From positions 372,001 through 436,000 of the forward strand of contig CAWEZX010000010.1 of the NCBI GenBank assembly GCA_963813555.1: a DNA stretch of 64,000 nucleotides, written 5' to 3'. Shown piece after piece: positions 34,469-45,114 of the stretch. This DNA is from Roseiarcus sp963813555. Lineage in GTDB: Bacteria; Pseudomonadota; Alphaproteobacteria; Rhizobiales; Beijerinckiaceae. Within the stretch, counting starts at the first letter, position 1. Each line of letters begins with the position of its first letter. The translations under genes and the position numbers were made by a program. The notes below the pieces were generated by a model, which ran no database searches, was not told where the DNA came from, and was given only the letters and a program-made list of their open reading frames with translations.

Positions 34469-35218
34469 TTACGGCTGCGCCAAAACGAAGAGTCGTCGCG
34501 ACCGCAACAAAACTCCGCCGTCGGGCAGAGTCGGATAGGCCTCGCGCAATTCGGCGGCATAGCGATCGAGAAACTCGCGACGATCCGCCTCACCCAGCGC
34601 CGCCAGGAAAGGCGCGAGACTTGTCGTCTCCATCCATTCGACGACCGCCGCGACGCCCGCCATGTCGTGGAGGTAAGTTGCTTCCCAGATATCGACCGCG
34701 GCGCAGATCGGACTGAGGAGAGCGTATAGGCCTTCCATTGTTTCGTTGAATGGCCGCGTCTTGGCGATCGGCAGGAGGGTCTTGGCCCACGGTCCGTCGG
34801 CGGCGATCATTCGCATCAGCGCGCGGCTTGGCTCATATAAATCGTTAGGAAATTCAACTGCGAGGCACCCGCCCGCCGCGACCATGCCGACCAGCATGGG
34901 CAACAACCTCGGCAGCGATGACACCATTTCCAACGAGCCGTTCGAACAGATCAGGTCGAACTTGCGTCCCGCGCTCAGGCGCCGGCCGCCTGCGCTTTGA
35001 CCACGATCGGTCAATTGCGAAAGGTCGAAGGCCTCGATCTCGGCATCGGGAAAGCGGCGAGCCAACAGCGCCCTCATCGACCCGCGCCCCTTATACACGT
35101 CGGCAATGCGGCGCGGCGCCCGATCGGGAATTCGGCGCATGAGATCCAGCGCCGCTCTCATTCGATGCTCCGGTGGCGAACGGCCGGACTCGTTTTGGCC
35201 TAAGGCGCGGTCATTCAT
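34469..35218 (-). CDS. SAM-dependent methyltransferase, Tam-like
   Basis: Protein of 249 residues from the ATG at 35218. It resembles trans-aconitate 2-methyltransferase: RAALDLMRRIPDRAPRRIAD, then an atypical motif I (VYKGRGSMRALLARRFPDAE) leading to IEAFDLSQL, FDLICSNGSLEMVSSLPRLL and the C-terminal EFLDRYAAELREAYPTLPDG, then VLLRSRRLFVLA. Motif I lacks the usual GCGxG run, so SAM binding may differ. A longer frame upstream adds 28 residues without family sequence. It is a single gene; the methyl acceptor is not certain. Confidence 0.75.
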   Translation of the reverse strand: MNDRALGQNESGRSPPEHRMRAALDLMRRIPDRAPRRIADVYKGRGSMRALLARRFPDAEIEAFDLSQLTDRGQSAGGRRLSAGRKFDLICSNGSLEMVSSLPRLLPMLVGMVAAGGCLAVEFPNDLYEPSRALMRMIAADGPWAKTLLPIAKTRPFNETMEGLYALLSPICAAVDIWEATYLHDMAGVAAVVEWMETTSLAPFLAALGEADRREFLDRYAAELREAYPTLPDGGVLLRSRRLFVLAQP

Positions 35219-35330
35219 TGGTTTCGTCAGATCGGCCCTGGCCAAAAAACCTGGCGCGCCATCTCGGCTCAAGCCGCCGGTGCATGAACCGGCGGCTCGC
35301 ACACGAACACGCCAATAACGACGTCGGTCG

Positions 35331-35585
35331 TTAGGTCGCAGGCTTGATCGACGTGGCGTCCATCTTGTCGCCGGTCTTGGTGTAGCTCACCGTCACTTTT
35401 TGGCCGACCTTGAAGTCGGAAAGCTTCATGGTCTTGGGCGCCATGTAACTCGAGCCATTGTCGAGTGTGACCATGTCCTTGGTCGTATCCAGGCTTTTGA
35501 TCTTGCCAGTGGCGTCGGCCGCGTAGGCGATGGACGCCGAGCCAAGCAATGCCGTCGCCAAGACGGCGCCTACCAACATTCGCAT
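35331..35585 (-). CDS. DUF1344-like small secreted protein
   Basis: Protein of 84 residues with a signal peptide (MRMLVGAVLATALLGSASIA, then YAA cleavage). The mature domain is a short beta-barrel-like unit: GKIKSLDTTKDMVTLDNGSS, then KLSDFKVGQKVTVSYTKTGD. It matches the DUF1344 type common in Hyphomicrobiales. The start at 35585 follows AAAGGAGAAGCCC. Periplasmic; function unknown. Confidence 0.82.
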   Translation of the reverse strand: MRMLVGAVLATALLGSASIAYAADATGKIKSLDTTKDMVTLDNGSSYMAPKTMKLSDFKVGQKVTVSYTKTGDKMDATSIKPAT

Positions 35586-35894
35586 AGGGCTTCTCCTTTG
35601 ATAGTAGAAGCGCGACTACGTCAGAACGCATAACCTCCCTGGCGTACTCACGCCCCGCATGAGGGTAAGCACGCTTCGCCTCACGTCGCGCTGGCTGAGA
35701 AGTTAAATTTTGTTCATCGACGCGGGGAGCTCCGAATTCGCAGTGCTCGCGGGATCACGCGATCTCGAATTCGATGTCTTAAGATTAATCCGCCGGCCAA
35801 TTTCCGGATAGCCGGAGAGGCGCATCTTCTCGCTCTTGACCGCTGAGGGCGGTCGCTCGCTTGCGGCGCGAATCGCCGTTCGCGGAGGGTGGCG
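35586..35894. other. Intergenic region between divergent small genes
   Basis: About 310 bp with the promoters of the DUF1344-like gene (minus) and of a small helix-turn-helix gene (plus). I see a short palindrome near 35740-35775 (GAATTCG...CGAATTC). No coding sequence or RNA gene is supported. Confidence 0.4.
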
Positions 35895-36140
35895 ATGATT
35901 AGGTCGAGGCTGAGCCCGCGGGAGATTGTCCAGAGGCTGCAAATGATCGAGGCGCTGATGACGGACGGTCTTCCGGTCGCGGAAGCGCTTCGCTCGGTTG
36001 GAATTCAGGAAGCTGAATACGACCGTTGGCGGGTCGAATACGGCGGTTTGAGGCGCACGCTCGGTCCGCTGCTGTGTGCGACGCCGAAGCCGGCGAAGAG
36101 AACGCGCCGCACGACTTCCGCCCGCAAGCCGCCCATGTGA
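35895..36140 (+). CDS. Small OrfA-like helix-turn-helix protein
   Basis: Protein of 81 residues. Residues 6-52 match the helix-turn-helix of IS3-type transposase OrfA (SPREIVQRLQMIEALMTDGL, then VAEALRSVGIQEAEYDRWRV, EYGGL). The leucine-zipper tail of OrfA is replaced by a basic tail (KPAKRTRRTTSARKPPM). No OrfB or inverted repeats follow, so it is either a remnant or a domesticated DNA-binding protein. The ATG at 35895 has GGAGG seven bases upstream; GTG at 35889 overlaps that site and is less likely. Confidence 0.6.
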   Translation: MIRSRLSPREIVQRLQMIEALMTDGLPVAEALRSVGIQEAEYDRWRVEYGGLRRTLGPLLCATPKPAKRTRRTTSARKPPM

Positions 36141-36290
36141 CTCGCTCCTCGAATCAATCACGGAGGCATCGCGAGCGACGCTTCACAGTTGAAGGCGGGG
36201 AGGCGGTTATGCGATGTTGGGCGCGTCGCCGCCCGATGGCGTCGCAGAGCGCACGCTAACGCCGGCCAATGACATGGAGTGGGCCTCACG

Positions 36291-36618
36291 ATGATTTATG
36301 AGCTTCGCGTCTACCGCTGCGTTCCAAGTCGGTTGCCGGCGTTATTGAAGCGGTTTGAAATCGGCGACCCTGCGGATATGGGAGAAGCACGGCATCCATC
36401 AGGCCGGTTTTTGGACGACGATGATTGGTGAGTCCAACCACGAGCTCACCTACCTTTTGGCGTGGGAATCGCTCGCCGAGCGCGAGAAAAAATGGGGCGC
36501 CTTCATCAGCGACCCAGATTGGATAGCGGCGCGTGACGCGAGCGAGAAGGACGGGCCCATCGTCGCCAACGTCGCGAGCTCGATTTTGCAGCCGACGTCG
36601 TTTTCGAGCGTCCGCTAG
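36291..36618 (+). pseudogene. NIPSNAP-family protein, frameshifted by one extra base
   Basis: From the ATG at 36291 the sequence begins MIYELRVYRCVPSRLPALLK, the N-terminus of bacterial NIPSNAP proteins (about 105-110 residues, dimeric alpha/beta-barrel fold). After RFE an extra A in the run at 36358-36360 shifts the frame. The family continues SATLRIWEKHGIHQAGFWTT, then MIGESNHELTYLLAWESLAE and FISDPDWIAARDASEKDGPI, to a stop at 36616-36618. Deleting one A restores a normal protein. Function of the family is unclear. Confidence 0.8.
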
Positions 36619-36682
36619 CCCGGGCGCCTCCGCGGAGGGCGAGCCAGCGTCCACAAAGCGCGCGCCGAGCGTCGGAGGACCG

Positions 36683-37105
36683 TTACCCCACGATCTCGTT
36701 GCCGGAGAAGAACTGCGCGATCTCTTGCGCCGCCGTCTCCGGCGCGTCGGAGCCGTGGACCGAGTTCTCGCTCATCGACAGCGCGAAGTCCTTGCGGATC
36801 GTTCCGTCCGCAGCCTTTTCCGGATTGGTCGCGCCCATCACGTCGCGATAGCGTTGAATCGCGTTCTCGCCCTCCAGCACTTGCACGACGACCGGCGCTG
36901 CGGTCATCATCTCGACCAGTTCGCCAAAGAACGGGCGCTCGCGATGGACGCCATAGAACGTCTCCGCCTGCGCGCGCGTCATCTGCACGCGCTTCTGCGC
37001 TACGACGCGAAGCTCCGCCGCCTCGATCCGCTGATTGACGGTGCCCGTCAGGTTGCGGCGGGTGACGTCGGGCTTGAGGATCGAGAAGGTGCGTTGGACG
37101 GCCAT
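36683..37105 (-). CDS. ndk: Nucleoside-diphosphate kinase
   Basis: Ndk of 140 residues transfers phosphate between nucleoside tri- and diphosphates through a phosphohistidine. MAVQRTFSILKPDVTRRNLT, FYGVHRERPFFGELVEMMTA and the active site NSVHGSDAPE with His117 are all present. Normal length. The start at 37105 is the only good ATG. Single gene, divergent from a small secreted-protein gene. Confidence 0.97.
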   Translation of the reverse strand: MAVQRTFSILKPDVTRRNLTGTVNQRIEAAELRVVAQKRVQMTRAQAETFYGVHRERPFFGELVEMMTAAPVVVQVLEGENAIQRYRDVMGATNPEKAADGTIRKDFALSMSENSVHGSDAPETAAQEIAQFFSGNEIVG

Positions 37106-37379
37106 GGCGTCTTTGTCTCTGGTCGGGTTGTTGCGGGAAAACGCTGCGGCTTATACCGGCGGCCAGTCAGGCCCGCAAGGCGCAGAGGTTATACCGACGC
37201 GGGCGCCCGAGGCCGGTTTCCGAATGAGGAGAATGGCGTTAGAACGAGTGCGATCCGGCGCGGGTTGAAGGCGCGAACGTGCCTGCGCGCGTGGGAACGG
37301 ATCATGGGCGCGCGCCAGTCTACAGACCTGTGCGTCCGCCGTTCATTGAGGCAAACGAAGCGCGGAGGCCAAGCGAAAC

Positions 37380-37643
37380 ATGTCAAAACTCGGGATTCTC
37401 ACGGCTGTCGCATTCATTGCGGCGATCACTTCCGTCTACGCCGACGAGCGAGTTTGGACTGTAAAGAGCTGGCCAGGCGACATTGACCTGATCCCGTGCA
37501 GCGCCTGGACCAAGACGGGCGATGGAGCTTGGGTCCTGACAGGTGGGTCGATCAAGCTTGGCTCAGAGACCATGGACAATATCGGGGTCAAAGGCGATGC
37601 AGCGGCGGATCACCTGGACAGGGAATGCGGCGCCAAGAAGTGA
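37380..37643 (+). CDS. Small secreted protein of unknown function
   Basis: Protein of 87 residues with a signal peptide (MSKLGILTAVAFIAAITSVY, AD cleavage). The mature chain of about 66 residues has two cysteines (IPCSAW and RECGAKK) that could form a disulfide, and it contains WTKTGDGAWVLTGGSIKLGS. No family recognised. The ribosome binding site is weak (GGAGG at about 37362). Confidence 0.55.
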   Translation: MSKLGILTAVAFIAAITSVYADERVWTVKSWPGDIDLIPCSAWTKTGDGAWVLTGGSIKLGSETMDNIGVKGDAAADHLDRECGAKK

Positions 37644-37707
37644 TCGCATAGGACCCTTCTTCCGTCGGCGGCCTCCAATATTCGAGCCGCTCGATCGCCG
37701 CGCGCGG

Positions 37708-38289
37708 CTAGGGCCGGCCCGAGGGAGCCTGGAGGCGTCTGAGCCGCACATAGAGCGCGCCGGACCCGCCATGCGCGCGTCCGGCTTCCTCGAAGCCGAG
37801 CACGACCGAGCGCAGATCGGCCTCACGCAGCCATTGGGGGGTAAGCCGCTTGAGCACGCCGCGTTCGTTGGGCCACTGCCCGACCTCGTCCAGCGGGCCG
37901 CCTTTGCCGGTGACGATGATGACCAGCCGCGCGCCGCGCGCCTGCGAATGGCGAAGGAACCCGCGTAGCGCTTGATGCGCCTCGGGCTGGGTCAGCCCGT
38001 GCAGATCGAGCGCTGCGTCGATCGCCGCGCGCCCGCGCGCAAGTTCGCGCTTGAGCCGCCGTTCGATTGGCGCGAGCGGCGGCGCGGAGGGCTTCGCCGA
38101 TCGGGCGGGACGAGGTTCGGCGGAGGTTGGAGGCGGGGCGGGGGGTCGGACGGGCCGAACGGGATTCGACGGCGTCGGCAGGGTCGCGCCGCGCCGCCGC
38201 GCGACAGAGCGCGCGACCTCGGTCCAGAGCGCGATCTCCTCGTCGCTCAGGCGCCGCAAACGCTGCGGGCGGGGCGGCGTGTTCTTCAC
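37708..38289 (-). CDS. Smr-domain protein
   Basis: Protein of 193 residues. A proline-rich linker (about 38-75) follows an N-terminal region with LSDEEIALWTEVARSVARR. The C-terminal Smr domain has the signature LDLHGLTQPEAHQALRGFL and the conserved VTGKGG in VIIVTGKGGPLDE, then AGRAHGGSGALYVRLRR. Smr domains are nucleases or nucleic-acid-binding units related to the MutS2 tail. The start overlaps the mltA stop by four bases (ATGA). Smr-mltA-tim44 is a common rhizobial operon. Confidence 0.9.
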   Translation of the reverse strand: MKNTPPRPQRLRRLSDEEIALWTEVARSVARRRGATLPTPSNPVRPVRPPAPPPTSAEPRPARSAKPSAPPLAPIERRLKRELARGRAAIDAALDLHGLTQPEAHQALRGFLRHSQARGARLVIIVTGKGGPLDEVGQWPNERGVLKRLTPQWLREADLRSVVLGFEEAGRAHGGSGALYVRLRRLQAPSGRP

Positions 38290-39359
38290 GGCTCGTCCCC
38301 TCGCGGCAGAAGCACGACGAACTCGGCCGGATGGCGAATGGCCCCGGCGTGCGCGCCTGCCGCGTCGCCGCTGCCGAAGAAGAGGTCGGCGCGCGCCGGT
38401 CCCACGATCGCCGAGCCGGTGTCCTGGGCGATCATGAGCCGGCGGAACGGCTGGGGCGTCTCATCGAACCAGGGCAGTTCGGCGTCGATCCAGAACGGCA
38501 GGCCGTAAGCCCAAATCGTCCTATCGACTGCAATCGAGCGCAGCGGGGTGAGCGGAACGCCAGCGCCAGCGGTCGGACCGAGCTCGGGATCGAAATTTTC
38601 GACGAGATTGAAGAACACAAACGAGCGATTGCGCCGCATCATGTCCAATCCTCGGGCGCTGTCGTCGCGCAGCCACGCCTTGAGGCTCCCGAGCGACATG
38701 TCGCCTTCAGCAATCTCTCCAGTCTGGATGAGGATCCTTCCAATCGAGGTGTATGGCAGGCCGTTGCGCCCATCATACGCGAGGCACGCGCGGGAGCGAT
38801 CGGGAAACTCGACCTGCGCGGAACCCTGCACTTGCATGAGAAAGGCCTCGACCGCGTCGCGAACCCAAACGATCGGGTCGCGGCGCTCCGTCTCGATCGC
38901 GGCTCGATCGGCGTAAGGGACAAGCGAGCCGTCGCCGAGGCGCCTGGCGCCGCTGACGTCCTTTGGAAATCCGACGGGCGAAGGGTCGATACCAAAAGTC
39001 ACCAGGTCCGTTGGCCGCGCGAGTATCGGCCAGCGAAACTCCTGGGTTTCGACCCTCGAAGCCAGGACGCAGGGCTCATAGTAGCCAGTCAGGAATCTCT
39101 CGCCGTTTTCGGGAACAACGCGGAAAGGTCGGAATCGAGACTCGAAAAATCGGCGCGCATCAGACCGGGCCGCCTCGCAAAGCGCCGCGCGCGCGTTCGC
39201 GACCAATCCACGCGGCGCTGACTGCGCCGGCCGGGGGTTGGTTTGACGCGCCGTAAGCGCCAGGGCCGAGCGTTCGAAAGCGCGAAACGCCGCCAGATGG
39301 TCGTCATCGCTCCAGCCGGCGAGGCTTTCGAAATCCAGGGATTTAAGGCTCGGCCACAT
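38286..39359 (-). CDS. mltA: MltA-type membrane-bound lytic transglycosylase
   Basis: Lytic murein transglycosylase A of 357 residues that cleaves peptidoglycan to 1,6-anhydromuropeptides. It shows GERFLTGYYEPCVLASRVET, the MltA barrel sequence YADRAAIETERRDPIVWVRD, VQGSAQVEF, and the C-terminal 3D domain with catalytic Asp residues (AQDTGSAIVGPARADLFFGS). I use the ATG at 39359, 26 bp after tim44. An upstream start at 39458 would overlap tim44 by 73 bp. No obvious lipoprotein signal is seen, which is usual in rhizobial relatives. Confidence 0.88.
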   Translation of the reverse strand: MWPSLKSLDFESLAGWSDDDHLAAFRAFERSALALTARQTNPRPAQSAPRGLVANARAALCEAARSDARRFFESRFRPFRVVPENGERFLTGYYEPCVLASRVETQEFRWPILARPTDLVTFGIDPSPVGFPKDVSGARRLGDGSLVPYADRAAIETERRDPIVWVRDAVEAFLMQVQGSAQVEFPDRSRACLAYDGRNGLPYTSIGRILIQTGEIAEGDMSLGSLKAWLRDDSARGLDMMRRNRSFVFFNLVENFDPELGPTAGAGVPLTPLRSIAVDRTIWAYGLPFWIDAELPWFDETPQPFRRLMIAQDTGSAIVGPARADLFFGSGDAAGAHAGAIRHPAEFVVLLPRGDEP

Positions 39360-39385
39360 GGGGCTTGCTCGCGTTGCGGCGCGGC

Positions 39386-40078
39386 TTAGCTCTCCGATTC
39401 GGTCGCTGTCAGCTGCCAGTTGGGATCGCGAGAGCGAATATCGCGAGCGAACGTCCACAGGTCGATATGATCAACGACCGTGCTGGGCGACCCGTCGACG
39501 ATTGCGTCCTGCGCGTCACGGGTTACGGACGCGAGCTTGGCTGCGAACCGCACTTGAAGTTGCGCGGTCGTCCCGACGAGCCGAGCCCCGACGATCGTAG
39601 CGTTGTCGATCGACACGACCGTGGTCGACATGGCCTGCCCCGCATCGGCGCGGGCGTGGATCGCGCTCTCGAAATTGGCGAAGGCTTCCGGGGCCATCAG
39701 GCTTTTGAGGGCGTCGGAATCGCCGGCGGCGAACGCATGGACGACCATATCGTAAGCGGCCCGAGCGCCGGACAGAAAGGCTTGCGGCGAGAAACTGCGA
39801 TCCGCCCCAGCAATGGCGTCGAGGCCACTCCAGACCGCAGGATCGGGCTCGGCGACGCCCTTCCAGCGATCCGCGGCAGGCGGCGGAACCGGGGCCGAGG
39901 GTGTAGCCTCCGGCTGGGTGACAGGGGGGGTAGAAGCTCCCGGAACACGGCGTAAAGGGGCCAAAAGACCGCCGGGCCGCTCCGAATCCTGGCGCATTCC
40001 GAGCACCGAGCGCAACTTCCAGGCGACAAACAGCGCCACAAGCGCAAATATGACGGTCGGCAGATCGATCTCCGGCAT
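39386..40078 (-). CDS. Tim44-like domain protein
   Basis: Protein of 230 residues. The N-terminal membrane helix (LPTVIFALVALFVAWKLRSV) is followed by a proline-rich linker (about 42-75). The C-terminal Tim44-like domain spans about 95-220 (FLSGARAAYDMVVHAFAAGD, then VDHIDLWTFARDIRSRDPNW). In mitochondria Tim44 recruits Hsp70 to the import channel. Bacterial versions with this layout are inner-membrane proteins of unclear role. It is the first gene of the tim44-mltA-Smr operon and divergent from gpsA. secB and fxsA, which often lie near it, are not here. Confidence 0.88.
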   Translation of the reverse strand: MPEIDLPTVIFALVALFVAWKLRSVLGMRQDSERPGGLLAPLRRVPGASTPPVTQPEATPSAPVPPPAADRWKGVAEPDPAVWSGLDAIAGADRSFSPQAFLSGARAAYDMVVHAFAAGDSDALKSLMAPEAFANFESAIHARADAGQAMSTTVVSIDNATIVGARLVGTTAQLQVRFAAKLASVTRDAQDAIVDGSPSTVVDHIDLWTFARDIRSRDPNWQLTATESES

Positions 40079-40257
40079 CGTCCTTAAGCTCCTCGCTGCC
40101 TGGGCAAAATCACCCGGCGGCCCGCTCCAAAGCCATAACTAGGCGTGGGCGGGCGTTTTGGCTAGGAGCATGTCCTTGGCGGCCAAAGTCGGCCGAACTC
40201 GGGCGGGTCTCGCTGATTCCTTGATCTCGAGGAGATCCGAATGCGGCGCGAAGCCAC

Positions 40258-41244
40258 ATGAGGTCCGCAAATGTCATCGGCGTCGCAGGCGCCGGCGCCT
40301 GGGGCGTGGCGTTGGCCAACGCGGCCGCGGCTGCGGGCCGCGCGGTCATCCTATGGGGCCGCGACGAGGCGGGCATGCGCGCCATCGCGACGACCCGGCG
40401 CAGCGACCGGCTGCCCGGCGTCAATTTGGCGCTCCCGGTGAAGGCGACCTCCGATCTCGCGGAATTCGGGCGATGCGACGCGATTCTGGTGGCGACGCCG
40501 GCTCAGTCGACCCGCGAGATGGCGCTGCGACTGGCGACGGCGCCTGGGTCAGCGCCGCTGGTGTCCTGCGCCAAGGGCATTGAGCGCGGCACGCACGCGT
40601 TCATGACCGAGGTTCTGGCGCAGGCCGCGCCTGGCCGGCGCAGGGCCATTCTATCCGGTCCTTCCTTCGCCGCCGACGTCGCCGCGGGCCTGCCGACCGC
40701 CGTGACGCTCGCGTCGGCCGACGAGGACCTAGCGCGCGCGCTCTGCGACGCGCTGCGTGGGCCGACCTTGCGGCTCTATCATTCGGCAGATGTTCGCGGG
40801 GTCGAAATCGGCGGGGCGGCCAAGAACGTGCTCGCGATCGCCTGCGGCGTCGCTGCGGGCCGTGGGCTCGGGGCCAGCGCGACCGCCGCGTTGGTTGCGC
40901 GTGGTTTCGCCGAGCTTCGCCGTTTTGGCGAGGCCTTCGGCGCTCGGGGATCGACCCTGATGGGCCTTTCGGGGCTTGGCGATCTTGTGTTGACCTGCTC
41001 CTCGCCGCAATCGCGCAACTTCGGCTTTGGATTTGCGCTAGGGCGAGGCGCCAGCGCTGCCGAAGCAGGAGCGGGCAAACTTGCCGAGGGCAGCTCCACC
41101 GCGCTCGCGTTGGTCGAATTGGCGCGCGAGCGCGGCGTCGACATGCCGATCGCCGAGTGTGTCCAAGGATTGATCGACGGCTCACTTGACGTCACGGGCG
41201 CGGTGAGCGCGCTGCTCGGGCGACCCCCGAAGGGGGAAGAATGA
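40258..41244 (+). CDS. gpsA: Glycerol-3-phosphate dehydrogenase [NAD(P)+]
   Basis: GpsA of 328 residues makes sn-glycerol 3-phosphate from dihydroxyacetone phosphate for phospholipid synthesis. The Rossmann motif GAGAWG is at about 11-16. The substrate domain has CAKGIERGTHAFMTEVL, LSGPSFAADVAAGLPTAVTL, VEIGGAAKNVLAIACGVAAG, catalytic Lys in AAKN, and LSGLGDLVLTCSSPQSRNFG. Normal length. In many relatives gpsA lies next to tsaD; here an EVE-domain gene follows at 41334. Confidence 0.96.
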   Translation: MRSANVIGVAGAGAWGVALANAAAAAGRAVILWGRDEAGMRAIATTRRSDRLPGVNLALPVKATSDLAEFGRCDAILVATPAQSTREMALRLATAPGSAPLVSCAKGIERGTHAFMTEVLAQAAPGRRRAILSGPSFAADVAAGLPTAVTLASADEDLARALCDALRGPTLRLYHSADVRGVEIGGAAKNVLAIACGVAAGRGLGASATAALVARGFAELRRFGEAFGARGSTLMGLSGLGDLVLTCSSPQSRNFGFGFALGRGASAAEAGAGKLAEGSSTALALVELARERGVDMPIAECVQGLIDGSLDVTGAVSALLGRPPKGEE

Positions 41245-41333
41245 GGCCCGAGCGCTTTGCAATTTGAGCCCACCTCGCTTAAGCCTTCAAGGCGTTGGGG
41301 CGGTCGGCAAAAAACCTCCGGCGCGAGTTGGCG

Positions 41334-41747
41334 ATGGCGCACTGGCTGTTCAAGAGCGAGCCCTTGGCTTGGGCTTACGAGAAAGTGGCCGGACTTGGGC
41401 CCACGGGCACCGACTGGAGCGGCGTCCGCAATCATACCGCCAAGCTCAACATGCAGGCGATGAAGGTCGGCGAACACGCCTTCTTCTACCACTCCAACGA
41501 GGGAAAGGAGATCGTTGGCATCGTCGAAGTCTGCAAAGCCTATCGACCCGATCCAACGGACGAGACCGGCAAGTTCGGCATGGTGGATATCCGCGCCGTG
41601 CGCCCGCTGCCGCGAGCGGTGACGCTGGAAGAGGTGAAGAGCGATAAGCGTCTGGCCAAGATGGCGCTTGTCACTCAGTCCCGTCTTTCCGTCCAACCCG
41701 TGACCGACGCCGAGTGGGCGGTGATTTGCAAGCTCGGCGGCCTTTAG
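41334..41747 (+). CDS. EVE-domain protein
   Basis: Protein of 137 residues from the ATG at 41334. EVE (PUA-like) domain: MAHWLFKSEPLAWAYEKV, TDWSGVRNHTAKLNMQAMKV, GEHAFFYHSNEGKEIVGIVE and VDIRAVRPLPRAVTLEEVK. EVE domains bind modified bases such as 5-methylcytosine derivatives in DNA or modified RNA. In this gene order (after gpsA) it is a housekeeping-type stand-alone version. The role is not established. Confidence 0.9.
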   Translation: MAHWLFKSEPLAWAYEKVAGLGPTGTDWSGVRNHTAKLNMQAMKVGEHAFFYHSNEGKEIVGIVEVCKAYRPDPTDETGKFGMVDIRAVRPLPRAVTLEEVKSDKRLAKMALVTQSRLSVQPVTDAEWAVICKLGGL

Positions 41748-41876
41748 CGGGCGCGCCTTAGACCAAAGCATCACGCGGACAGGCTTGTCGCTTTTTCCCT
41801 CGTTAGGGCATAGTTACGTTTTAGCTTTCTGCGCGAGACCAGAACTCCGCGCGACGAATTGCTTGGGAGGAGCCCC

Positions 41877-43823
<1,947 letters not shown>

Positions 43824-43853
43824 GTCGTTTCGCGGCGCGCTGGCCGTCGCTCG

Positions 43854-44522
43854 TCAGGACGCGATGAGCAATTCCTGCGCCGTCTCGATCTTGGTCGCGA
43901 GAATGACGGCCTGAGTTCGGCTCTCGACGCCGAGCTTCTGGAAGATCGCGGACACGTGCGCTTTGACGGTCGCCTCGGAGACGCTGAGCTCGTAAGCAAT
44001 CTGCTTGTTGAGCAGGCCCTGCGACAGCATCATCAGCACCCGGATTTGCTGTGGCGTAAGCGAAGCAAGCCGGCGCGCCATGGCGCTCGATTCGCGGTTC
44101 GGGCTTAAGTTCGGATCGAAGTCGGGCGGGGTCCATCGGCCCCCGTCCAGAACTTGGGCGATGGCCGCTCGCATCGTGTCGAGCGAATTGGTTTTCGGGA
44201 TGAACCCGGCGGCGCCGAATTCCATGCAATGGCGGATGACCGCGCGGTCTTCATTACCCGAAACGACAATGACCGGGGTCGACGGACGCTCCGAGCGCAG
44301 GAACAGGAGTCCGGAAAATCCGCGAACGCCCGGCATGGTCAGATCGAGCAGCACGAGATCGGTGTCTGGCGAAGCGTCCAGCGCCGCGACCATGCTGTCG
44401 AAATCATGCGCGACTGCGATTTCCGCGTCTGGCGCCGCCGCGAGCACAGCCTGCCGCAACCCGCCGACCATCAGCGGATGGTCATCGGCGATCAGCACGT
44501 GTACGGCGTCGCCTTCGCCCAT
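43854..44522 (-). CDS. LuxR/NarL-type response regulator (beside acsA)
   Basis: Response regulator of 222 residues. The receiver domain has the acidic pair in VLIADDHPLMVGGL, phosphoacceptor Asp60 in DLVLLDLTMPGV and Lys110 in GFIPKTNS. The C-terminal GerE helix-turn-helix is LTPQQIRVLMMLSQGLLNKQ, then IAYELSVSEATVKAHVSAIF. The ATG at 44522 has GGAGGAAACG before it. Regulators of this class next to acs control acetate use in Vibrio and Pseudomonas (CrbR/ErdR type), so control of acsA is plausible but inferred. No histidine kinase lies alongside. Confidence 0.9.
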   Translation of the reverse strand: MGEGDAVHVLIADDHPLMVGGLRQAVLAAAPDAEIAVAHDFDSMVAALDASPDTDLVLLDLTMPGVRGFSGLLFLRSERPSTPVIVVSGNEDRAVIRHCMEFGAAGFIPKTNSLDTMRAAIAQVLDGGRWTPPDFDPNLSPNRESSAMARRLASLTPQQIRVLMMLSQGLLNKQIAYELSVSEATVKAHVSAIFQKLGVESRTQAVILATKIETAQELLIAS

Positions 44523-44613
44523 CGTTTCCTCCGGCGCGGTCCCCGACGGCGCCGCTGGACGAGAATCGCTGATCCGCCCGTTCTTGTCACGTCCTCGGTT
44601 TCTCAGTTGGGTG

Positions 44614-45114
44614 CTAATCACCTTGGCCTTTCTTTGCAGACGGCAGGCGTCCAAGCTGACGCAGGGCTTCCGTCATCGCGATTGTGGCGGCGATCCCCAC
44701 ATTCAAAGAACGCAGGTGCGGTTGGATGGGGATATGCAGCCGAACGTCGGCCAAACCGCGCACGTATTCCGGGACGCCGGAAGACTCCCGCCCCACAAGA
44801 ATAATATCCATATCATGAAAGGTGAATTCCCACAAACTCGTTTCGCCCTTTGTCGTCAATAACACCAATCGGCGCTGATTGGCGGCGCGCCATGCCGCGA
44901 AGCTCGACCACGAAACGTGGCTCTCGATTGTCAGGGCGTTGATATAGTCCATCGCCGCGCGCCGGAAGCGGCTGTCGTCGATTCGAAACCCCGCCGGCTC
45001 GATGATGGCTGCGTCGACGCCAAGGCAGGCGCAGGTTCGCATCATCGCGCCGGTATTTTGCGCGATGTCGGGCTCGAACAAAGCAAGCAGGAGCGGCGCG
45101 AGTGTCTTGGTCAT
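44614..45114 (-). CDS. trmL: tRNA (cytidine/uridine-34-2'-O)-methyltransferase TrmL
   Basis: SPOUT methyltransferase of 166 residues modifying the wobble base ribose of tRNA-Leu. It has LALFEPDIAQNTGAMMRTCA, then FRIDDSRFRRAAMDYI, the knot block DIILVGRESSGVPEYVRGLA and VRLHIPIQPHLRSLNVGIAA. I use the ATG at 45114, which starts the family sequence; the ribosome binding site is weak and in-frame upstream codons exist. It is divergent from petB. Confidence 0.92.
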   Translation of the reverse strand: MTKTLAPLLLALFEPDIAQNTGAMMRTCACLGVDAAIIEPAGFRIDDSRFRRAAMDYINALTIESHVSWSSFAAWRAANQRRLVLLTTKGETSLWEFTFHDMDIILVGRESSGVPEYVRGLADVRLHIPIQPHLRSLNVGIAATIAMTEALRQLGRLPSAKKGQGD

